The notes beneath the pieces were generated by a model. It worked only from the letters and a program-made list of their open reading frames with translations, ran no database searches and was not told the origin of the DNA. 6,005 nucleotides of DNA from an uncultured Pleurocapsa sp. (GTDB lineage: Bacteria; Cyanobacteriota; Cyanobacteriia; Cyanobacteriales; Xenococcaceae), in contig CAKZYI010000424.1 of assembly GCA_937884735.1 (NCBI GenBank), positions 1 to 6,005 of the forward strand, in the 5' to 3' direction. This document shows, one piece after another, positions 1 to 5,945 of this stretch. The position numbers were made by a program, and so were the translations under genes. The stretch's first letter is position 1. Each line of letters opens with the position of its first letter.

Positions 1-2904
1 TTTGCTGCTAATAATCAGATATGGGAAGTTGGGATAGCTGAAATAGGAGCTGGAGACTCAGGGGCAGCTATTGAAGCAGAAAGAGTGATTGCCTACTATA
101 AAAATGACATCTTGTTGCTTGTCGGTATTGCCGGGGGAATTAAAGACGTCACGATTGGGGATGTCGTTGCAGTAAATCAGGTTTACAGTTATGACTTCAA
201 TACAGTTAACAACCAGTCTTCTGGTAAGAATATTCTGTGCGACTATGGATTAGTGCAAAGAGCCAAAGCAGAGGCAAGAAAAACAGACTGGTTACAACGG
301 TTACCGGAAAGTTCCGACCAAACACCTCATGTCTTTGTAGCACCAATTGCTAGTGTTGATAAGGTTATTAGATCTAGCCAATCAGAAGAATTCAGATTGC
401 TCAGAGCTAATAATCGAGATGCGATTTTGGTTGAGATGGAAGGTTTTGGATTTCTGAGTGCAGCTTCTGCATACTCTGATGTCAAGGCACTCATAATTCG
501 AGGGATTTCTGATCTAATTGACTATAAAAGCGATTATGACTTTGTAACAGAATCTAGAAGGCAAGAGAAGGCTGCTCACCATGCCAGTGCTTTTGCATTT
601 GAAGTATTAGCAAAAACCAAAATTGATACATCTCCCACTATTTCGATCCAATCTCCAAAGATATTCCCAAATATCAAAACAAATATCAAAATTTTACTTT
701 TAGCTGCTAACTCTAAAAGTACAAACCGGTTAATGCTAGATGAAAAAGCAAGAGAAATACACAAAAATTTTAGACTTAGTGGCAATCGCGATCGACTAGT
801 ATTGCATGAAAAATGGGCAGTTAGAACAAGAGATATAAGACGTGCAATTTTAGAGACTAGTCCACAAATTATTCATTTTCTAGGAAGTGACATCGAAAAT
901 GAAGGACTAGTATTAGAGAATGAAATGGGGGAAGTCAATACTCTCTCAGAGAAAAATTTAATAGATATCTTTAAATTATTTGTAGGGCAAATAACATGTG
1001 TTGTGCTTGATGGCTGTTCCTCAGAGGTTCAAGCAGAAACTATCGTTCAATATGTTGACTATGTGATTAGTATTAGCACGAGAGTTAATCAGAGAGCTGT
1101 AACTGCATTTTTAACTAGTTTTTATAATGCGTTAATAACTGTTCAGTCTGTTGAAACTGCCTATTCATTAGGCTGTAATGCTATCGACTTAGAAGGAATT
1201 ACTGAAGGCCTAAGACCAGTATTAAAAAGGCGGCCATATTTAGAACTACGACAATATGAACAGCAATTACAACAGTATGAAGAATCTTTTTTGGAAAGTA
1301 TTCGGAAAGAATTTCCTATTGCAAATGAAACCAGAAATCAGCTCAGGTCTATACCACTGTCCTTCGGAATTGAATTGGATGATATTATTGCTTCGGAAAC
1401 TCGAATTGAAGATATGGAGGTAATCAGAAAATATACTGCTAATAAAATAATTAAACATCATCAGCGACTTGCAGAAGCTATTATTCGATGTATTCGAGCA
1501 ACAGATTTTCAACTGATTGATATTCCGGAGTTGGTTCGAGGAAGTATTTGGGAGATTTCTCTTCCTGAAACAGTTTTCCGGTTAAGAACCAAAAAAGCGA
1601 TTTTTTGTTTGGAGATAGGAGAGGGGAAAGCCTTTTACAATCGTTTGACTACTATCGCAAATGAGAGAGATGCAATATTTTTAATAGTTGGAAACGTTAT
1701 GAGTGACCGTCAATTGCCCACTGTTGCTCCACTGCAGACTATTCAACTATCTGGTGAAGCTTTAAACGAAATGATTGAGGTGCCAGAAGAACAGCTACTG
1801 GCATGGCTAACACGCTTTCTGCTAAGGCAAATTAATATAAATGTTTTGCCGGGCATACTACCTTATCAAACAAAGGGCGCAACCAAACTTTTTTTTGGGA
1901 GAGAAGATGAGTTGGCCCGTTTAGTATATGGGAGCCAAAAAGGAGGAATTATTTTAGGAGCTAATCGCAGTGGTAAAACTTCCCTTCTCCAATATCTTGG
2001 AACAAGATTAGAGGGATTAGGAAATCAAGTTATTGGACCACTGACAATTTTAGGGTTACCATCATTCTTTGCGGATACGTGGAGAAAATTAGGATACAAG
2101 TTCTCCCCAGATATCAGTTTAGAAGACTGGTCTTCAACTCTCAAATCACATGTGAGTATGAGGGGGAACCAAAATCTTTCATTTCTTTTAGATGAAGTAG
2201 ATCAGATATTTCTGAAAAATACTAAGCAAGCTAATGAATTAGGTTGGCATATGCGAGCCTTGCAAAATGAAGGTTATTGTAAGTTTTACTTAGCAGGTCA
2301 TAAGAGTTTACGTGAAGCTGTCGTTGTTGAAGGAGGACCATTTCGAAACTTTGCAGAAGAGATAATATTAACAGGTTTAAATGAAACAGATGCTATTGGA
2401 CTAATTCAGAAACCAATGGAATCGTTAGGTTTTTCAATCAGCGAAGGCCAGGCATATCGCATTTATCTTGGCACAGATGGGGTGGCTGTATTAATTCAAG
2501 AATTTTGCATAAAACTACTTGGTATTATTCGTCAAAATAGCCTGATTCAAGACTCTGATATAGAAAAGGTTGAGACATTACCTTCTTTCTTAGACATAGT
2601 GTTTGAGCATTATAAGTATGCACAGACTTGGGAGTCAATGACAATAACAATTTTAGCAGCAATGTCAGGGCAGATAGATAGAAAACAATTAACTCATTTT
2701 TTTTCTAAGAGGGGTATAAATTTAGAGAGAGAGAAGCTCGATAGCACACTAAATTTTTTAGTGCAATTTGGTGTATTAAAAGAGTTCGAATTAGGCCGTT
2801 TCAAATTAGCATCTAGTTACCTCACCAAAGCAATTAATGTTCGCGAACCTCAGTCACTTTTGGAAGCTGAATTGTTGAAATATAAACCCGATGGAGTTCA
2901 ATGA
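1..2904 (+). CDS. Phosphorylase (PNP/MTAN-like)-CHAT-STAND ATPase multidomain protein, 5' end missing
   Basis: The frame is open from base 1 (967 visible residues, numbered here from base 1), so the GTG at 85 is internal and the start lies upstream. By comparison with the start of the gene at 5946, I estimate about 40 residues are missing. Domains in order: nucleoside phosphorylase/MTA-SAH nucleosidase-like, about 1-200 (VGIAGG 41-46, EMEG 145-148, ISD 169-171); CHAT caspase-like, about 229-411 (LLLAAN 232-237, Cys339 in LDGCSSEVQA, but HFLGSD 292-297 replaces the usual HFSGHG); helical segment, about 415-470; unassigned alpha/beta region, about 475-615; STAND/AAA-type ATPase, about 630-860 (FFGRE 631-635, Walker A GANRSGKT 653-660, Walker B FLLDEVD 728-734, AGHKSLR 765-771); winged-helix-like C-terminus, about 875-967. 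No signal peptide or membrane segment is visible in the part present. Its stop overlaps or abuts the next gene. Inferred role: an NLR-like intracellular sensor/effector of a conflict or antiphage system. Domain calls are strong, biological function is not. Confidence 0.93.
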   Translation, partial: FAANNQIWEVGIAEIGAGDSGAAIEAERVIAYYKNDILLLVGIAGGIKDVTIGDVVAVNQVYSYDFNTVNNQSSGKNILCDYGLVQRAKAEARKTDWLQRLPESSDQTPHVFVAPIASVDKVIRSSQSEEFRLLRANNRDAILVEMEGFGFLSAASAYSDVKALIIRGISDLIDYKSDYDFVTESRRQEKAAHHASAFAFEVLAKTKIDTSPTISIQSPKIFPNIKTNIKILLLAANSKSTNRLMLDEKAREIHKNFRLSGNRDRLVLHEKWAVRTRDIRRAILETSPQIIHFLGSDIENEGLVLENEMGEVNTLSEKNLIDIFKLFVGQITCVVLDGCSSEVQAETIVQYVDYVISISTRVNQRAVTAFLTSFYNALITVQSVETAYSLGCNAIDLEGITEGLRPVLKRRPYLELRQYEQQLQQYEESFLESIRKEFPIANETRNQLRSIPLSFGIELDDIIASETRIEDMEVIRKYTANKIIKHHQRLAEAIIRCIRATDFQLIDIPELVRGSIWEISLPETVFRLRTKKAIFCLEIGEGKAFYNRLTTIANERDAIFLIVGNVMSDRQLPTVAPLQTIQLSGEALNEMIEVPEEQLLAWLTRFLLRQININVLPGILPYQTKGATKLFFGREDELARLVYGSQKGGIILGANRSGKTSLLQYLGTRLEGLGNQVIGPLTILGLPSFFADTWRKLGYKFSPDISLEDWSSTLKSHVSMRGNQNLSFLLDEVDQIFLKNTKQANELGWHMRALQNEGYCKFYLAGHKSLREAVVVEGGPFRNFAEEIILTGLNETDAIGLIQKPMESLGFSISEGQAYRIYLGTDGVAVLIQEFCIKLLGIIRQNSLIQDSDIEKVETLPSFLDIVFEHYKYAQTWESMTITILAAMSGQIDRKQLTHFFSKRGINLEREKLDSTLNFLVQFGVLKEFELGRFKLASSYLTKAINVREPQSLLEAELLKYKPDGVQ
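2893..2896 (+). promoter_or_regulatory. Shine-Dalgarno GGAG for the second gene
   Basis: GGAG lies nine bases before the ATG at 2906 and inside the last codons of the upstream gene. The alternative in-frame ATG at 2891 has only AT-rich sequence before it and no purine-rich ribosome site. This favours 2906 as the start. It also places initiation immediately beside the upstream TGA (2902-2904), the arrangement expected for translational coupling. Confidence 0.55.
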
Positions 2905-2905
2905 T

Positions 2906-5062
2906 ATGATCCAACGCCATCAAATAATTGCTAATCTTTGTCAACTGCTTCAAACTGAGTATGTTTCTTTACTGGGGCAACGAAGAGTTGGCAAGAGAGT
3001 TCTTATAAATCAGCTTTTAAATAACAAGAAAACTTTTTTCGGGATGAAATTTATTTCTGTAGGTCTACCTCAGAATGTTCATAAAAGCGATTCATTTATG
3101 GAAATCTTTTTTCAAAGATTATTAGATGCTTCTACACAGGTTCCCCCGAGAGAGGAAATATGCAAGCAATTAAGCCAGCTTACTGAAAGTGAGAAGTCCT
3201 ATCCATCTGATATCCGTTTAAGAAGTCTTCTAGGACTTTTGGGGAGCAAGACTTCTAGTAATTACTTGGTAATTATTTTACAAGATTTGGCTGAAGTTTC
3301 CGAAGAACCTCTAAAGGAACTTTTACTTCTATTACGAGAGTATCACAATCAGCGGAATAATCCTGGGGAGGCAGGAGCTAAATTACGCTTTCTTGTAACA
3401 GGTGGCTTCCGTTTATGGAATTTATCTTTCAATAAAATCTCTAGTATTTCACCTTTTAATATCTCAAAGCGTCTTTTTATAGATGGATGTACATACGAAG
3501 ATCTTCAGAATCATTACTCTACTTATAATATTAAAAAAGTAGCACAGCTTCATGATTTAACAAATGGCATTCCATCACTAATCGAGCAAGCTGCCAACTC
3601 ATTCCAAGACTCTGAGGATCTCTCAATTTATTTTGCTCCAATACAAGATAATTGGAATACATTATCAGGCTATACAAAGGAGCTATTGAATAAGTTGGCC
3701 AATAATAAGGAAGACTTTCTAAACTGCCGACCTGATTATGATTGTCTTCAGATTCCTAATTTTGAATTTAATCACTCAGATTGGACATCTGCATTCTGGG
3801 CAGGTTTTTTGAAGATGCGTTATGGCGAGTTGATTTGGCGCTCTCCAATTCACCAGGCTTTTGTTATGTCATACAATGACTTATCGGCTAATATTTCTAA
3901 GTCCATATTATTGGAATCTAATCTTTCAAGCCGACTAGCTAAATTAGAGTCTGCAATCAAAAAAATAAATAATTTAGATGTTTTTAATGAGATCCTTGAG
4001 GAGTTAATTGGTTTAGTGGTTCAGCTTGATAAGGCAGAACTAATCCAAATTTTGGAAATGCTAAGAAACCAAGAAGAAAATCTGTGTGTTTTAGAAAAAC
4101 TTAAAGATCTATCATCATGCTCAAAATATAAAAGGATTAGTGAATTTTTTAGACAATCTAATTTTGCGATCAAATCTGAAGACTATCAAGTTACTCTTGA
4201 ACTAATTTTGTTAGAAATCAAGGAAAGTACTCAGATGCCTCAAGAAGATATTACTAATGATAATTCCTTCAATAGAATGGACTATCTAGTTGATTTTATG
4301 ATTATTACAGCAATCAAGGCTGAAAGATTAGCTGTTCTAAATGCTTTCGGAATTGATGAAATAAAGGACCGTGTCCGAAAAGGTTCTCGTACCTACTGGT
4401 GTAAGCAAGTATTCCTCAATGATAGTAGATTTTATAAAATTGTTGTAGCTCAGTCTATAGACATAGCAAATGTCAATGCAGCTATTCTCACTAATGATAC
4501 GTTACATCACTGGCAACCTGCTGCTGTCCTTATGACCGGTATTTCAGCAACAGCTAAACCAGAATCCAAACAAAAGCTTGGAGATTTAGTTGTTGGCAAG
4601 GAAGTTTATTACTACGAAACAAGTAAGATAACTGCGGAAGGTAAACTGCCTGAACCTAAACAGATTCCGGTAGACGCCACCCTATTAGATCGTGTGAATG
4701 CGTTGCCTGATTCTGACTTTTCAATTCTTGCTGAGCGACCAGATGGCACTAATACGCGTCCTAAGGTTGAACCAGGTGTAATTGCTTCAGGTGACAAGGA
4801 GATTGCAGATGCGGCTGAGCGAGATGCAATAGCTGCTGCAAATCGGGAAATTATGACAATTGAGATGGAAGGCTACGGAGTTATTTCTGCTGCATGGCAG
4901 AGTTTTGATCAAATTCGTTGTTTGGTGATTCGTGCCCTGTGTGACTATGCCGACTCCAATAAACATGACCAATGGCGCGCTTATGCTGCTGCTGTCGCCG
5001 CTGGTTACACCAAACATTTCTTACTCGACAAACCCTTAACCCCCAGAAATCTAACTCATTAG
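2906..5062 (+). CDS. STAND/AAA-like ATPase with C-terminal nucleoside phosphorylase (PNP/MTAN-like) domain
   Basis: 718 residues from ATG 2906 (723 if ATG 2891 is used; 2906 is preferred because of its GGAG). Residues 1 to about 235 form a P-loop ATPase-like domain. The Walker A is GQRRVGKR (24-31), with Arg where Thr/Ser normally binds magnesium. The Walker B-like strand VIILQDL has Asp127 preceded by Gln. A strand FLVTGG lies near 163 and an NGIPSLIEQAA segment resembles the GxPxLIQ helix of STAND ATPases. About 245-330 looks like a winged helix (GELIWRSPIHQAF). About 335-450 is charged, helical and unassigned. Residues 458-718 are a phosphorylase/MTA-SAH nucleosidase-type domain: IITAIKAE with Glu473, ASGD 627-630, EMEG 653-656 and RALCDYAD 676-683. 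The likely catalytic Glu and Asp positions are kept. It directly follows the CHAT-ATPase gene, so the two products probably work together. GC content rises from about 30% in the helical part to about 45% in the phosphorylase part. Likely cytoplasmic. Substrate unknown. Confidence 0.92.
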   Translation: MIQRHQIIANLCQLLQTEYVSLLGQRRVGKRVLINQLLNNKKTFFGMKFISVGLPQNVHKSDSFMEIFFQRLLDASTQVPPREEICKQLSQLTESEKSYPSDIRLRSLLGLLGSKTSSNYLVIILQDLAEVSEEPLKELLLLLREYHNQRNNPGEAGAKLRFLVTGGFRLWNLSFNKISSISPFNISKRLFIDGCTYEDLQNHYSTYNIKKVAQLHDLTNGIPSLIEQAANSFQDSEDLSIYFAPIQDNWNTLSGYTKELLNKLANNKEDFLNCRPDYDCLQIPNFEFNHSDWTSAFWAGFLKMRYGELIWRSPIHQAFVMSYNDLSANISKSILLESNLSSRLAKLESAIKKINNLDVFNEILEELIGLVVQLDKAELIQILEMLRNQEENLCVLEKLKDLSSCSKYKRISEFFRQSNFAIKSEDYQVTLELILLEIKESTQMPQEDITNDNSFNRMDYLVDFMIITAIKAERLAVLNAFGIDEIKDRVRKGSRTYWCKQVFLNDSRFYKIVVAQSIDIANVNAAILTNDTLHHWQPAAVLMTGISATAKPESKQKLGDLVVGKEVYYYETSKITAEGKLPEPKQIPVDATLLDRVNALPDSDFSILAERPDGTNTRPKVEPGVIASGDKEIADAAERDAIAAANREIMTIEMEGYGVISAAWQSFDQIRCLVIRALCDYADSNKHDQWRAYAAAVAAGYTKHFLLDKPLTPRNLTH

Positions 5063-5200
5063 GGCATCCTACAGCCACCAGAATAAACTGAGAAGCTTGA
5101 GAAACAGACTACTTTCTCCACTACTGCTGCATCTGATAGCGCTCCGAATCCTGGTGCATTAACCGTTGAAATTCTGGAGGGATTGCCAGTTCCTGATTAG
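5063..5200 (+). pseudogene. Possible decayed in-frame extension downstream of gene 2
   Basis: After the TAG at 5060-5062 the same frame runs seven codons to TAA (5084-5086). It then stays open for 37 codons to TAG (5198-5200). The second part has ordinary coding-like composition (many Ala, Thr, Pro and Glu codons; it ends GLPVPD) and has no start codon or ribosome site of its own. GC content matches the phosphorylase end of gene 2 rather than the AT-rich DNA further on. It may be the remains of a longer C-terminus of gene 2, or of a lost downstream gene. I do not recognise the peptide, and chance openness over 37 codons is possible. Confidence 0.25.
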
Positions 5201-5402
5201 TGTAGCTTGAATCCAATTACCTCGGCTTTTGATAAACACTCCAACCACTCTGAGGCTTTCCACATAGCACGGGCCGCTCAACACCATTTCCTCAGCATAT
5301 CCAAAGTCTATAGTGACTTCGTTAGAGAAGCTTGCCAAGCGTCTACTCAGCTTATTAGGATGATGCCTGTCCAAGTATTATTTTGCGAAGGAATTAAAAA
5401 TA

Positions 5403-5438
5403 GAAACTTCTGAAATCATTTTGAACCAAAAGTTTCAG
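5403..5438. repeat. Inverted repeat with two alternative pairings
   Basis: GAAACTT (5403-5409) pairs with AAGTTTC (5430-5436) across a 20-base loop. Overlapping it, CTGAAA (5410-5415) pairs with TTTCAG (5433-5438). The two pairings share the right arm and are mutually exclusive. Both stems are short and AT-rich, and there is no run of T after them, so this is not a good terminator. It may be only chance. Confidence 0.3.
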
Positions 5439-5453
5439 GGCATCGAAAAGAAA

Positions 5454-5479
5454 AAATGAGACTGGTTTATTTCTCATTT
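5454..5479. repeat. 8-bp inverted repeat, weak terminator candidate on the minus strand
   Basis: AAATGAGA (5454-5461) and TCTCATTT (5472-5479) are perfect inverted copies around a 10-base loop. On the plus strand no T-run follows. On the minus strand the stem is followed by a T-rich stretch (complement of the A-run at 5445-5456), which would suit a weak intrinsic terminator. No minus-strand gene is supported upstream of it, and the stem has only three G-C pairs. Confidence 0.3.
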
Positions 5480-5504
5480 AGCAAGCACTATTGCGAAAAC
5501 ACTA

Positions 5505-5520
5505 TAGTTCATTAGAACTA
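5505..5520. repeat. Operator-like palindrome TAGTTC-ATTA-GAACTA
   Basis: Two perfect 6-base arms surround a 4-base AT spacer. This is the size and symmetry of a site for a dimeric DNA-binding protein. It overlaps a TATAGT hexamer (5503-5508) that could serve as a -10 element, but no -35 match lies at the right distance. An A-run follows on the plus strand, so it is not a terminator for the upstream operon. Confidence 0.3.
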
Positions 5521-5586
5521 AAAAAATGAAGAGGAGAGAAGAGATAAGTCAAATCCCAACGCAAATATAGGGGGATCAGATTTTTC

Positions 5587-5602
5587 TTTTTCCCAGGAAA
5601 AA
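5587..5602. repeat. Palindrome TTTTTCC-CA-GGAAAAA
   Basis: Seven-base perfect arms are separated by two bases. The spacer is too short for a hairpin loop without unpairing the inner bases, so a protein-binding dyad is more likely than an RNA structure. It sits about 30 bases before the doubtful ATG at 5632 and 345 bases before the ribosome site of the third gene. Its low complexity means it could be coincidental. Confidence 0.25.
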
Positions 5603-5631
5603 CACATGGACAGGCAACCTTATTAGGATAT

Positions 5632-5865
5632 ATGCCTTCGGCTATGTCAAAAGATACAACCGCGCCTAATCTCCTTAGTGTCACATACAGCAAATTATCC
5701 CGAAGCCAAGTAGCTGGGCTTGCTCTGACTTTAGGCAGTTATACTCAGTTAGCAAATACTTCTAGAAAAGAATCTTTTGTACTCATGGTTGAATTTGAGC
5801 CTAGAGCTAGCAAGTATTTTGGCCACCCATTTTATTCACTGATAAAATCAAAAGAAAACCTCTAG
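5632..5865 (+). CDS. Doubtful small hypothetical protein (77 aa)
   Basis: An ATG-to-TAG reading frame of 77 codons in the gap before the third gene. An AGGA (5625-5628) lies only three bases before the ATG, closer than a functional ribosome site usually is. The peptide is Ser/Thr-rich with a short hydrophobic patch (VAGLALTLG) near residues 27-35, too short for a clear membrane span. I recognise no motif, signal peptide or family. A minus-strand ORF overlaps its start and is no better supported. It may be a chance ORF or a decayed gene fragment. Confidence 0.2.
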   Translation: MPSAMSKDTTAPNLLSVTYSKLSRSQVAGLALTLGSYTQLANTSRKESFVLMVEFEPRASKYFGHPFYSLIKSKENL

Positions 5866-5933
5866 AATGTGCTCAAAGCTCAATTTAACCGTCACAATTA
5901 TGTCAAGTACTACAGTGAATTTCAAGCGAATTA

Positions 5934-5938
5934 GAGGA
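5934..5938 (+). promoter_or_regulatory. Shine-Dalgarno GAGGA for the third gene
   Basis: GAGGA ends seven bases before the ATG at 5946, an optimal spacing. This, together with the family-typical N-terminus that follows, fixes the start. I could not find a convincing -35/-10 pair in the 80 bases upstream. TACAGT at 5911-5916 is the nearest -10-like hexamer, without a matching -35. Confidence 0.65.
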
Positions 5939-5945
5939 TTCATCG

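Larger units (their letters stand above)
5201..5631. other. Intergenic stretch without a supported gene
   Basis: No convincing gene is seen on either strand. A plus-strand reading from TTG 5207 to the stop at 5411-5413 (68 codons, still in the frame of gene 2) has no ribosome site and no recognisable motif. An overlapping minus-strand reading (5374-5159) is equally featureless. Bases up to about 5340 have the higher GC of the end of gene 2. From about 5400 the DNA becomes AT-rich and contains several small inverted repeats, listed separately. No tRNA, CRISPR array or recognisable transposase remnant was found. Confidence 0.5.

Noticed and set aside
85..87. GTG as the start codon of the first gene
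   Set aside because: The frame is open back to base 1, and the upstream residues (WEVGIAEIGAGDSGAA) are part of the same phosphorylase domain.
788..795. HIP1-like cyanobacterial octamer
   Set aside because: GCGATCGA differs from GCGATCGC by one base and occurs once. It is not useful evidence for the host.
576..1512. Minus-strand ORFs within the first gene
   Set aside because: They lie opposite a strongly supported coding region, carry no recognisable motif and have no ribosome sites that I can see.
4612..5078. Overlapping minus-strand ORFs opposite the phosphorylase domain of gene 2
   Set aside because: They are shadows of a conserved domain on the plus strand and overlap each other in different frames.
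5207..5413. 68-codon plus-strand ORF
   Set aside because: TTG start without a ribosome site and no recognisable motif. Two other frames in the same stretch are also largely open, so I mention it only as part of the intergenic description.
5491..5508. Promoter from TTGCGA and TATAGT
   Set aside because: The hexamers are only six bases apart, far from the usual 16-18, and no other -35 match is at the right distance.
5502..5693. 63-codon minus-strand ORF
   Set aside because: No ribosome site or family resemblance. It overlaps the dyad-rich region and the doubtful plus-strand ORF.
5063..5945. Insertion sequence or CRISPR array in the long gap
   Set aside because: No terminal inverted repeats with target duplications, no transposase-like peptide and no regularly spaced repeats were found by eye. 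The 8-base direct repeat AGGGCATC (5061 and 5437) is short enough to be chance.
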